Shown: positions 48,001 to 59,809 of the stretch, piece by piece | Layout: the number at the start of each line of letters is the position of its first letter | Numbering within the stretch: position 1 is the stretch's first letter | Source: Drosophila pseudoobscura | Lineage: Eukaryota > Arthropoda > Insecta > Diptera > Drosophilidae | NCBI RefSeq assembly: GCF_009870125.1 | Contig: NC_046681.1 | Span: 16,381,001 to 16,445,000 of the forward strand | Direction: 5' to 3' | DNA: 64,000 nucleotides | Translations under genes and position numbers: made by a program | Notes under the pieces: model-generated | The model's input: the letters and a program-made list of their open reading frames with translations, nothing else | What the model was told of the DNA's origin: nothing | The model's database searches: none

Positions 48001-50706
48001 TGTGGTATGGGGGGGTTGTGGTGGGTATTTTTCCAAGGATTTTACGCCGAAAAAGGTCCTTTCCAAGCGCCAGCTCCTGTGTCTACCCTTTTTCCGCTTT
48101 TCTTGTAATTGAATAAAGCATTTGAGCATCGTTTGGGATAATTATTACTATGTGAATTCTATTGTACAATTTTATGCCGTAAAGGCAGGAAAAACTCTGC
48201 TTCTGGCTGCTATTCAAGCATTGAAAAACCTTTGAAATATTTCCCCTACACACATCCTTGACTTCCGCAAAAGTCACTTAAGTTTCATATCACATCGACA
48301 GGAAATCCTCTGGCAGCTGCTAATGAGGCAACTTTCAACATGCCACATGCCACATTCTCCCATTCGCCCATTCCCCAAAACCACGAAAAAGATTCCGTTT
48401 TTCCTTCCCCTGTTTTTCATCCATTTTCAAGGCCAAATCTAAGGAAAATGGAGTCACGCAAATGTTATATAACAGTCGAACGATTTTCATTTGCTGTAAA
48501 AAAATAATAAAAAAAAAACTACAAGTAATTTCTTTAATTAATTTCACAGTCTATGCCTTGTTTTTTGGTTCAATCGATCCCATGGCCGTCTAGCGTTAAA
48601 CGTTTACTAAATCTAATAAATATTCCAACAAGATAGAAGCAGGAGACTACCCCCGCTCGTCCCGCCCCCCCACACACGAAATGTTGGCGTGCAGAAAAAT
48701 GCCGGCACTGGCGCCCAAATGTCGGCCACATTCAGTCGTCAAGGACTCGAAGGACATTTTGGTTAATGAGACACACGCATACTTAATGCGAGAAGGCAAA
48801 AGTATTTTTATTTTTATTTGAGGGGGTAACAGCAGGGGAAGGCATCACCGATCCACTGGGGCACAACCGTCGAAAGATGGGAGTATAAATTTCCCCTAAA
48901 TAAAAGGACACACTCTTTAGGAATACCAAGAAAGTAAAGCATTGGGAAGGAGGTATTTGAATTGTTCTTTCAATTTCCACATTTTAGACTTGAAAATCTC
49001 TGAGAATTAAATATATATTTTACAGAACGCCAGCAAAAACTGTAATTAGTGGGTAACTTTCAGTCGAAAGGCCGTCTGTACGAGTGCCATTAGTACCTAC
49101 ACATGTTCTACAGCTTAGTGGGGGGTGCGGGGGTGCGGGGGGGTGGGGGCTTCTCCCACAATCAAACCCACTAATTCATCATACTAATATGTCGTCTGAT
49201 CCACAGGCTACAAGAGCTGCCGAGAGCCATTGTGGCAGCGTTGTGTATCTGCCAGATACATCACATTAAATTCCCACTGATGTCAGTTTGAGAGTTGATT
49301 TGTCTCTGCCCCCCACTCTGCCCCACTCTCCGCCCTCTACTCTGTGTCTCTGTGTCTTGCAATTTATCTTAATTGATTTATGCTGGAGGCAGCAGCATCA
49401 GGAGAGCCCACATAGAGTCCTTGAATCAAGGAGTTCTCTACTGCGTGGAGCATCGTCTTCGCCTTGAATGTTATTAATGTAATTTTTGGCGGCTTTTGCA
49501 TGCCAAGTGTTTGTAATTTATCTAATTGCTCGTTAGATTAGCAAAGGGATCCAATGAAGCAGGCCCAACAGATTGGAGGCGACATTATTGTGGGTTTTGT
49601 GGGTAATAAAAAGGGATTTTATGGGAGTGAAAGATGATTCGATGCGATGCGATGCGAAAGGTACTGCATTCAAGGCTGGAATATTCGCATTTTCCATGTT
49701 CTTTCAGCTCTAAAAACTATATTTTATAACACACAAAAGAACAATACATTAATTGTTTGCTGCCCCGACCTGCTCCTCCGCCTCCCCCTCCCCCCTCCTG
49801 TGGTGAAAATGCACTCGAACGTATAATTTTCTTTTTTTTTTTGGCAAATTTCCAATCGAACTCAAGCATAAATGTAAAACTGGGGGGACCCTGCCACCCC
49901 CTGCCGCCCCCCACCCTCCACAATTTCCTTTTAGCACATCGCACGATTTCCGTTGCTCCTTCCATCCCTCCTGGAAAACAGCAGCAGCCAAAAAGCATTT
50001 TGAATTGCAATTTCGCAGCAAGGAAATCTAATTTGCCGAAGCGAAAAAGCCAAAAGGGCTACAAGGGGAAGATACTCGTATGGGCAAGGGCATGGGGGGG
50101 AGGGGGAGGGGGAGGGGGTGTGGCATGTGGTATGTGTGTGCCCCAAAGCGCTGACAATTAGAGGCATCGCAAGGCCCAGGCTAAATTAAAATCGTGCCCT
50201 GCCATCGTCAGCCTTGGCTGATGAGGCAAAGGGGCTGGAGGCCAGGGGGGGGGGGGTGGGGGGGCATGGTGCGGTGCCAGAAACCTTACTTTCAAATTAA
50301 GGACACCAGCAAAGACATGCAGATTACATATTTAGCACATGTTGCAAGTGCCATTTGATTAATGTCATTCGACACTTGTCCATTAGTTGATTGAAATTAC
50401 AATATGGCAGGGCCTATCCATCTTTTTGGCAGGCCAGATGGACAGATGGACAGCTGGACCTGTTTTAAAGAGGGGTTTCCATAGGAAACTGCAATATTTG
50501 GGTGGAAAGACTGTCCAAAGTACCCTGGAAAGTAGATTAGATTACTTTTTGGTATGATATGTTACACATTCGGCATTTATCTTTCTCTAAAAACTGCTGC
50601 TTCTCCTTAGAAATCCCTCGAATTGAAGAACCAATTGCAGAACACAGAATAAACGTTGGTGGCACGGCACAGGTTGTCTCTTAAAAGGTGATTTGTAATC
50701 GCCCTG
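45056..50706. other. non-coding stretch, no gene seen
   Basis: 5.6 kb with G/C-rich runs (45950-46000, 49120-49150, 50090-50120), a GGACAGGATA repeat (47895-47938) and a TC tract (47537-47563). A 92-codon plus-strand frame at 46915-47193 has no splice, repeat or family support. Confidence 0.45.
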
Positions 50707-50729
50707 CCCCCCCCCCCCCCCCCCCCCCC
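50707..50729 (+). repeat. poly-C run
   Basis: 23 consecutive C (poly-G on the other strand), the third such run in the window. A TG tract follows at about 51022-51058. Confidence 0.95.
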
Positions 50730-52677
50730 ACGCCAGTAAATATGCAGCGGAATAGGCCCTCTCCCTCTCGACGCTCTCCCTTCTCGCATGTCGTCGTCGT
50801 CGTCGTCGTCAGTCGTCATTGCTTTTTACTCTTGTCTTTTTTTTTCATTGTTGTTTTTCTCCTACTGTGTGTGTGTTTTTTTTTATGTAAGAACCGGCAG
50901 AGCTCTGTCAATAAATCAATAAATGCCGTCCTTTTGTCGTCATTCCGGCCTCTGCTCTGCTCTGCTCTGCACTTGGCGCTGCTCGCTCGTCCGTGTGCAT
51001 ATTGCGCAATCATTTTACACGTGTCTGTGTGTGTGTGTGTGTGTGTGTCTGTGTGTGTTTGCGGCGATTATTATTGTGTTTTAATAGCCCCCTCAATCAC
51101 ACATATGCCCCCCACCCCTCCCCCAATATGCCCCCATATAAATAGGATATAATAAAAATCAAGGCATAACTGCGACTAGTCGTCGTGGCAGAACGAATGT
51201 CATTCGAGTGTGTAATATAGACATTCATATGCATTACACAAAGGACCTGTGAACGCAAGGACCTTCGGTGTATCTTTGTGTGCGGCTCAAATTAAATTCC
51301 ATGCCTATAAAGACACAGAGAGAGAGAGAGAGAAAGGGAGAGAGAGGGAGAGGAGTGCTCTGGCATGGAGGCGACTCTCCTCCATCGAGTGGTGACTCAT
51401 TTTGTTGGCCGCCGGCGGCTGACTGGCGCCCCATGCGATGTTTTTACTACCATAGAAAAAAAACACAGGAAAATTAAAGTTTTCGGCGGGGGGCGGGGGG
51501 GATTGGTTCTGCCTTTTGGCGTTTTAGTTTTTCTTTGACTTTTTGTAGATTTTCTTTTATACCAAATTTTTTTGTAGATGGGAAATTGATTTTTCCTGTA
51601 TAATTGAGCAGTGTTTCGGATCCTTCTTTCTCTTATTATTACATTACATAATTTATCCTGAATGGCTTTGCTGGGATTAACGATTTGCTGGGTGGACTCC
51701 GTGGGATATCAATAAATATCGAATTAGATGAAATTTCGTGAACTTTTATGGGGTTTCGACCTGTAAAGTTGCTTTAAAGTTGGCACCAAAGTTGGTCACT
51801 TCCTTTGACTGTCTTTTCCCTGTGTATATATTTTTCTAGCAATCGAAAACTTTTATTGAACCTAATTGGCTTCTCAAAACTCGCCCTCAAACAGGACCCT
51901 GAAGTGGTCGAAAAATAAGGGAATAAAATTCCACAAAAAAATGCAGGAAAAACCAACAATCCCTCTACAATAAATAGACACCAAAAAACAACAACAAACA
52001 AAAGAGAGACACACACAGAAAACCCTCCAGGGGGGGGGAAAAAAGAGAGAAGACAACTTAACTTTTGTACAAGGACATGGCCAAAACAACTTTGGCATAC
52101 GAAAGCAGTTAACAAAAAAAAAAGAGTCAACATTTTGGGTAGGGGCTATGGGGCTACGGGGCTAGGGGGCTATGGGATGTGAGATGCTAGCATCCAAAAG
52201 AAGCACAGGAATCACCCTGAACTTTCACCCAACAAACAACAACAAAAACAACAAATTGGTTGACCTTCAAAAGCCAGAGAGCCTCCGGATATAGGAGAAC
52301 TATTTCCCAGAAATATGTGGAAATAATTGACGCTTAAAGGGTTACAAATAACGTATTTAAAGCCATGGAAAATATATGAAAAAGAAAATGCTGAAAGCAT
52401 AAGAAGTTCATTCGGAAAGTTTGTTCCATAAGTAGGAGCCGTAAGCCTCTTTCAGGGTATTCAGACCACCTCCAAGATCCTTTAGACAGGACCAGACACC
52501 ATCCAAGTTCCTTAAAACAGCATTGATCTTAAAGAAATGCCTTCAAATCAAAGTTTTTTGTACTCTCCAATCAAAAAACCCCATAAATCGCACACAAATC
52601 AAACTGTTACCGAGGTTTTACAGGACCCTCCTTATAGGGAGCGTGTGTGTGTGTGTGTGTGTGGTGTTTCGTCTTAC

Positions 52678-52756
52678 CCGCTGGCAGAATGCCCGGTGCC
52701 CGGCAGGTGTGGCAGAAGCACTGCATCACCGAATCGCGTACTAATCCAATCAGCAT
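52678..52756 (-). CDS. stai: first coding exon of a membrane-anchored stathmin isoform
   Basis: An ATG at 52756-52754 (context CAAAATG) opens 26 codons plus one base, ending at a good donor (GTAAGA, 52677-52672). The protein contains MQCFCHTCRAPGILPA. Neuronal stathmins such as SCG10 also begin with a short extension whose clustered cysteines are palmitoylated and target Golgi and vesicle membranes. The spare base matches the phase of the stathmin core exon, and the total (79+170+186+147+156+87 = 825 bases) is a whole 275 codons, giving 274 residues. The upstream sequence is A-rich and free of strong splice sites, like a fly 5' UTR. The intron to 14695 would be about 38 kb. Confidence 0.7.
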
Positions 52757-53211
52757 TTTGAATTTGTATTTGTTTTCTGGCTTGAAAGATTGCTCGGATA
52801 TGTGTGGATTGTATTTGAGTTTCCTTTGGTTTTCCTTGGGGCTCTCCTTCTCTTTTGTGGCACAAAACTGTAACTACTTTTATTTGATTTGTTTTTGTTC
52901 AATTTTAAGAGGCAACCACTTGCTGCTTTTCTTGTGTGTTTCAATTTCTTTTTGATTTTCAATCTTTGGGGGAATTTTCTTTCGATTGCCGCCTGAGCGT
53001 ATGCTACGGTTTTTTGTTTCAATTGAATTTCCGCTGCATTAAATTATTTAAATGATTTATACGGGCATTTCCCTTTCTGGCTACTGCTGTTCCTACGGGA
53101 CTACACGCGTGTGGGGCCTTTGAATATGTCGTTCTCTCAGATTCGGGGAAACCCTTCCAGAAACAAGCGACGGAACGACGACTGGTACGAGCACTACGAG
53201 CGACAGAGACA

Positions 53212-53217
53212 AACTGA
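53212..53217 (-). promoter_or_regulatory. candidate initiator for the distal stai promoter
   Basis: TCAGTT on the minus strand matches the fly initiator. GTACC at +28 to +32 matches four of five downstream-promoter-element positions. It lies about 460 bases upstream of the 52756 start codon, with GA-rich tracts further upstream. Short motifs like this occur by chance. Confidence 0.35.
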
Positions 53218-53930
53218 ATTATGCCGATGTTAATTTTTCAACAGCAGGCGAACGACTGACAGACGACTGCGTCGGACTGCGGGACAGCGGGACTGCGGGA
53301 CCGAGGGACCGAGCGACTGACGACTGAAGGACCGACGGCCCAACGAGCGATGAGAGACGACGGCGCCAACGCACGTCCCACGACCCACGTCCCACGTCCC
53401 ATGCTGACGCCGATGCCGATGCCGATGCCAGCGTCGACGCTGCGTTTTCGTGGCAGCAAGGACAATGCACAGAGCACGAAAGCACAAACCAAACATTTGG
53501 CGGGGGGGGCGGCAACACCCCCCAAAGAGCACAAAGCAGAGGACAGCTAGAGAGAGAGAGAGAGAGCGCAACGACCGGTGGGCAGAGCCGAAGGGCAGTC
53601 GGCATAGCGGCTGAGAGAGCGGCAGTAAGCGAGAGAGAGAGAGAGAGTGTGTAACGTTTTATTGAGGGTTGGCTATGCTTTTGGCCATAAGAGCGGCTTG
53701 AGCTTCAGCCAATTTTAAATTTTAAAACTATAAATGTCGGTAACAGGATTAAATAATTCTTAAAATTAAAAAAAAAAATCCTTGTAGTTTAAAAATATTT
53801 TCTCTTATTTTTGGTAACAATTTTTCATAGTATTTTTACAAATTATTATAGTGCGCGGAGTATTAGCTGCCGAATTTTCGAAATTACTACGATTCGAAGC
53901 CTGCGCAGAGCTCAGGCCCAGTGGGAGAGC

Positions 53931-53985
<55 letters not shown>

Positions 53986-54306
53986 GTTTCAGAGAGAGCA
54001 GCCACTGAAAGCCGGGGCAAGTGCATCGGAAAAAGCCGGTTACTTCATAATATTCAAAGTCAAATTCAAATTCGAGAGCAGTATGCACTAAAATAAATAT
54101 TAAAAATCAGACAACTATTTGAATTTTAAGAAATTTAATTTTAAAATTTATATTGGCTAAAATAAGAAAAATTAGAGGAGAAAAATCTAGGATTTTTGTA
54201 CAAAACTTTGAATTAAAATAATTTTTAGAACATTTATAAATCTTTTATAGAACTTAAGCTAGTTTTTATATTTCAAATACCAATTTTGAACAGCATTTCA
54301 AGTATT
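53218..54306. other. non-coding; GA-rich tracts upstream of the distal stai exon
   Basis: It contains CACGTCCC and GATGCC mini-repeats (53380-53440) and GA tracts (about 53552-53569, 53630-53647, 53933-53982), then AT-rich DNA. No gene seen. The GA tracts could be promoter-proximal. Confidence 0.5.
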
Positions 54307-54908
54307 AACGAGGGGGAACGTTGTGAGTTGCTGCGGACACCGCAACTCTACATTTATACCCGATACTTAGTCAGTATGGCTCTTCTCCGGCAGACGCCGC
54401 TAATATTAAACGGCACGACAAAGAGTTCGTGTGAGAGAGACAGAAAATCAGTATGAACATGTCGTCGGGCTCAGCGTAGCCACTGAAAATTGATTTGTTC
54501 CTTTTGGCTATAAAAATGATCCAATCAGAACCAGATTCAGCAATCTGATAGCAATCTGGTCATTCTCTATGATTGCGCGTTTTTAGTTTTCTGGAATCTT
54601 CAATATTGTGGATGCCACATATTTTCGTTCTTTGTGGAGGTCCCTTCCGCCTCCTGTGGGGCGAAATTTTGAAATGTATGTGTAATAGTGACATATTACA
54701 GAAGTCTGGATACAAAATGTCGTTGCTCTAGCTCTTATAATCTTTGAGGCCTAGGCGCTTATAGGGACGGACAGACAGACGGGGTTCAATCGACTCGGCT
54801 ATTGATGTTGATCAAGAATATATATACTTTATCCCTCTGGACGTTACACACCTCCATTTTCATCACAAATCTAATATATGTATGTACGCCTACACTCATT
54901 TTAAGTAT
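54307..54908 (+). mobile_element. mini-me/DINE-like non-coding element, copy 1
   Basis: It starts AACGAGGGGGAACGTTGTGA and shares its order with copy 2 (58523-59640): TATACCCGATACTTAGTCAG, GGCTATAAAAATGAT, a CGAAATTTTGAAAT block, GGACGGACAGACAGACGG, CGACTCGGCTATTGATG, AAGAATATATATACTTTAT and a tail ending near ACTCATTTTAAGTATC. A GTCY-type block and a TA-rich block around a conserved core are, as I recall, the hallmarks of mini-me elements in Diptera. It has no coding capacity. At 54909 it passes directly into the minisatellite. Confidence 0.75.
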
Positions 54909-57445
54909 CTTGATTTTTATTGAATAATTATTATTTTTGATTTTTATTGAATAATTGTTATTATAATTATTATTCTTGATTTTTATTGAATAATTCCTAT
55001 TTTTGATTTTTATTGAATAATTGTTATTATAATTGTTATTCTTGATTTTTTTGAATAATTGTTATTATAACTATTATTCTTGATTTTTATTGAATAATTG
55101 TTTTTATAATTGTTATTATAACTGTTATTCTTGATTTTTATTGAATAATTGTTATTATAGTTGTTATTCTTGATTTTATTGAATAATTGTTATTATAATT
55201 GTTATTCTTGATTTTTATTGAATAATTGTTATTATAACTGTTATTCTTGATTTTTATTGAATAATCGTTATTATAACTGTTATTCTTGATTTTTATTGAA
55301 TAATTGTTATTATAATTGTTATTCTTGATTTTTTTGAATAATTGTTATTATAATTGTTATTCTTGATTTTTATTGAATAATCGTTATTATAATCGTTATT
55401 ATAATTGTTATTCTTGATTTTTATTGAATAATCGTTATTATAATTGTTATTCTTGATTTTTATTGAATAATTGTTATTATAATTGTTATTCTTGATTTTT
55501 TTGAATAATTGTTATTATAATTGTTATTCTTGATTTTTATTGAATAATCGTTATTATAATCGTTATTATAATCGTTATTATAATTGTTATTATAATTGTT
55601 ATTCTTGATTTTTATTGAATAATCGTTATTATAATCGTTATTATAATTGTTATTATAATTGTTATTCTTGATTTTTATTGAATAATCGTTATTATAATCG
55701 TTATTATAATTGTTATTATAATTGTTATTCTTGATTTTTATTGAATAATCGTTATTATAATCGTTATTATAATTGTTATTCTTGATTTTTATTGAATAAT
55801 TGTTATTATAATTGTTATTCTTGATTTTTATTGAATAATCGTTATTATAATTGTTATTCTTGATTTTTATTGAATAATCGTTATTATAATCGTTATTATA
55901 ATTGTTATTCTTGATTTTTATTGAATAATCGTTATTATGGTGAATCGCTGGTTATGGTGAATAATCGTTATTATAATCGTTATTATAATTGTTATTATAA
56001 TTGTTATTCTTGATTTTTATTGAATAATCGTTATTATAATCGTTATTATAATTGTTATTATAATTGTTATTCTTGATTTTTATTGAATAATCGTTATTAT
56101 AATCGTTATTATAATTGTTATTATAATTGTTATTCTTGATTTTTATTGAATAATCGTTATTATAATCGTTATTATAATTGTTATTCTTGATTTTTATTGA
56201 ATAATCGTTATTATAATTGTTATTCTTGATTTTTATTGAATAATCGTTATTATAATCGTTATTATAATTGTTATTATAATTGTTATTCTTGATTTTTATT
56301 GAATAATCGTTATTATAATTGTTATTCTTGATTTTTATTGAATAATCGTTATTATAATTGGTATTCTTGATTTTTATTGAATAATCGTTATTATAATTGT
56401 TATTGTAATTGTTATTCTTGATTTTTATTGAATAACTGTTATTATAATTGTTATTCTTGATTTTTATTGAATAATTGTTATTATAATTGTTATTCTTGAT
56501 TTTTATTGAATAATTGTTATTATAATTGTTATTCTTGATTTTTATTGAATAATCGTTATTATAATTGTTATTCTTGATTTTTATTGAATAATCGTTATTA
56601 TAATTGTTATTCTTGATTTTTATTGAATAATCGTTATTATAACTGTTATTCTTGATTTTTATTGAATAATCGTTATTATAATTGTTATTCTTGATTTTTA
56701 TTGAATAATCGTTATTATAATTGTTATTCTTGATTTTTATTGAATAATCGTTATTATAATTGTTATTCTTGATTTTTATTGAATAATCGTTATTATAATT
56801 GTTATTCTTGATTTTTATTGAATAATAGTTATTATAATTGTTATTATAATTGTTATTCTTGATTTTTATTGAATAATCGTTATTATAATTGTTATTCTTG
56901 ATTTTTATTGAATAATCGTTATTATAATTGTTATTCTTGATTTTTATTGAATAATCGTTATTATAATTGTTATTATAATTGTTATTCTTGATTTTTATTG
57001 AATAATCGTTATTATAATTGTTATTCTTGATTTTTATTGAATAATCGTTATTATAATTGTTATTCTTGATTTTTATTGAATAATAGTTATTATAATTGTT
57101 ATTATAATTGTTATTATAATTGTTATTCTTGATTTTTATTGAATAATCGTTATTATAATTGTTATTCTTGATTTTTATTGAATAATCGTTATTATAATTG
57201 TTATTCTTGATTTTTATTGAATAATCGTTATTATAATTGTTATTATAATTGTTATTCTTGATTTTTATTGAATAATCGTTATTATAATTGTTATTCTTGA
57301 TTTTTATTGAATAATCGTTATTATAATTGTTATTCCTGATTTTTATTAAATAATTGTTATTATAACTGTTATTCTTGATTTTTTTGAATAATTGTTATTA
57401 TAATTTTTATTCTTGATTTTTATTGAATAATTGTTATTTTTGATT
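54909..57445 (+). repeat. AT-rich minisatellite, 39-base unit with 12-base sub-repeats
   Basis: About 2.5 kb and roughly 50-60 units. Each unit contains TTGATTTTTATTGAATAAT followed by CGTTATTATAATTGTTATTC. Units grow in steps of 12 bases by extra GTTATTATAATY blocks (39, 51, 63 bases and so on). Variants TTG/TCG and the loss of one TTTTTA segment mark subfamilies. One irregular block near 55937-55960 interrupts the array. The edges are more diverged, as expected for an array homogenised in its centre. Confidence 0.95.
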
Positions 57446-57500
57446 TGTTTGAAAACATTTCTTATTCGGTATTGTCTTACTTAACATACTACTTCATCGA

Positions 57501-57800
57501 TTAACAACATGAGACCATGGTTTTATCCTTACACTCTACCCAGGGTTTAAGCCTTGCTGGTTCTAGTATACTTCGGAATGGCATCTGCGTCAACTGACAG
57601 TCCTCAATGTCGACAACCTCATAACGATTATTATCCAAAACTCTATTGATCCTGTACGGTCCTCGATACTTTGGTGCGAACTTCTTATTGATCCCCGGTG
57701 TTGTGTCCACATGCCGGACTGCTACATAGTCACCAGGTTCATACTTTAATGGGGCTCTATGTTTATGGGCATACATCTTCTCATGCGTTGATGCGTCCAT
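57501..57800 (-). pseudogene. Ty3/gypsy-type pol fragment, integrase C-terminal part
   Basis: A 99-codon minus-strand frame with YEPGDYVAVRH, FAPKYRGPY and RYEVVDIE, followed by PARLKPW. This is the layout of the C-terminal region after the integrase core in Ty3/gypsy-type elements. It is isolated: no integrase catalytic core or RNase H lies beside it. It points opposite to the adjacent gag/RT piece, so the element is rearranged debris. Confidence 0.75.
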
Positions 57801-58522
57801 TTTCTGGAGATGACGACCAGGCTGTAACCAGTTGGATAAGTAACTTTGAGGACATTATGAATTTCCATGGTGTATCCGAGTCAAAATGCTGGATATAAGC
57901 GAAGCGGCTGCTAGGCGGATCGGCGAAGGCGTACATCGACCATGTGGCGCCTTTGACTTGGCAATTGATGCGAGCAGAATTGCTCAACGTCTTTGAGCAG
58001 AAAGTGACAGCGTGGGACATTGGAAAGCGACTGGAGGCACGGAAAATTGCAAATAATATTAACATAAGACTATATGATAAGTTAGACGGTAATCAATCAG
58101 AAAGAAGCGAGCTAATCAAACGTTCTAATCCATTTAAAAATCAGACACAAGAAAACTCAAGGAATGACAAAATGGGCATCGAGAATATGAATCAAGGCGA
58201 CGAATTCAGTAACTTTTGTGCGTCGGTAGAGATTGATGAAGAGGAACATATTAACGTAGGTTTCGAATTTGGCCCCACTATTGCAGAAAAGTGTAGGGAA
58301 GTTATTAAGACATACTATTTACACAAAGAATTTGACTTTAAAGCACCACCAAAGTATCAGATGCAGATTCGTGTAACAGAAACAACGCCATTTCATTGTA
58401 CTCCGCGTCGTTTATCCTACCATGAGAGAGAGAAAGTAGCTGAAATAGTAGATGATCTGTTAGAAAAGAAAGTAATCCGTCATAGTGAGTCTCCTTATGC
58501 TTCCCCGTTGGTCCTAGTAAAA
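57800..58522 (+). pseudogene. Ty3/gypsy-type gag and reverse-transcriptase fragments, broken
   Basis: The left part is gag-like (SWISNFEDIMNFHG, then a stop at 57898, then LTWQLMRAELLNVFEQKV) and needs a frame change to read through. From about 58190 a second piece reads into the conserved N-terminal region of a retroelement reverse transcriptase (PRRLSYHEREKVAEIVDDLL, SPYASPLVLV). It stops at 58522, where copy 2 of the mini-me-like element begins. Protease and the catalytic RT motifs are missing. This is a deleted, inactive copy. Confidence 0.75.
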
Positions 58523-59640
58523 AACGAGGGGCAACGTTGTGAGTTGCTGCGGGCACCGCAACTCTACAGTTATACCCGATACTTAGTCAGTATGGCTCTC
58601 CTCTGACAGACGCCGCTAATATTAAACGACTCGACAAAGAGTGCGTGCGAGAGAGACAGAAAATCAGTCTGAGTGTGACGTCGGGCGCTGCGTAGGCACT
58701 GAAAATTGATTTGTTCCTTTTGGCTATAAAAATGATCTGATCTGATCCAGATTCAGCAACCTGATAGATGTGGTCATTATTTATGATTCTGCGTTTTTAG
58801 TTTTCTCGAATGTGCAATATTGTGGATGAAACAGATTATCGTCCTTTGTGGGGGCGGAAGGGGGTGGGGCGAAATTTTGAGATATACGTTTTATAGTGAG
58901 ATCTAACAGAAGTGCGGATACCAAATTTGGTTACTCTAGCCTTAATAATCTCTGAGATTTGTGAATATCCCCAGATATGCATCCTTTGCGGGGGCGGAAG
59001 GGGGTGTGGCAAAATTTTGAAACAAACTCGTCTCGGTCTGATATATTAGGAGTGTGGATACCAAATTTGGTTGCTCTAGCTTTTATAGTCTCTGAGATCT
59101 AGGCGCTAATGTTTTACTTTAAGCAAAGCCGCCTATGCTACGTGTGTGTTAGAGAGAGACAGGGCGAGAAAAAATGAAATTGTTTTCTTGATGCTGGCTA
59201 TAATAATAATACGATCCAATTCAGATTCTGCAGTCTAAAAGATATGGTCATTCTCTACGATTCTGCGTTTTTGGTTTTATCGTATCTTTAAAAATGTGGA
59301 TGCCACAGATTTTCGTCCTTTGTGGGGGCGGAAGTGGGCGGGGCGAAGTTTTGAAATATTTTTGTAGCAGTGACATATCACAGAAGTCTGGATCCAAAAC
59401 ATCGTTGCTCTAGCTCTTATAGTCTTTGCGCATTAGGCGCTGAAGGGGACGGACAGACGGACGGACGGACAGACGGACAGACGGACAGACAGACAGGGCT
59501 CAATCGACTCGGCTATTGATGCTGATCAAGAATATATATACTTTATGGGGTCGGAAACGATTCCTTCTGGACGTTACACACATCCACTTTTACCACAAAT
59601 CTAATATACCCCAATACTCATTTTGAGTATCGGGTATAAA
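58523..59640 (+). mobile_element. mini-me/DINE-like non-coding element, copy 2
   Basis: It begins AACGAGGGGCAACGTTGTGA like copy 1 and ends with CCCCAATACTCATTTTGAG and CGGGTATAA. It carries three diverged copies of a block starting CCTTTG(T/C)GGGGGCGGAAG (about 58848, 58985 and 59318) where copy 1 has one, which explains its greater length (about 1.1 kb). The GTCY-type block (59449-59495) and TA-rich core (59530-59545) are clear. It sits in the retroelement RT fragment, so it inserted later. Confidence 0.8.
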
Positions 59641-59765
59641 AACCCAATAGAAAAATTCCACAACATAATTTCAAACCTATTCAAACGGTTTCGAGCCACA
59701 GAAAACTTTGTGCTGGCAATGCCTCAGCTTCGAGAGAGAGACACAACAAGAGAAAGAGAGTAATA

Positions 59766-59809
<44 letters not shown>

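Noticed and set aside
54909..57445. The regular repeats as a CRISPR-like array
   Set aside because: There are no unique spacers; it is a nested AT-rich minisatellite in an insect genome.
54307..58600. The two similar elements taken as LTRs of one retrotransposon
   Set aside because: They share start sequences and orientation, but the array begins at the tail of copy 1, copy 2 interrupts the RT frame, and the GTCY/TA-rich core fits mini-me-like elements better than LTRs.
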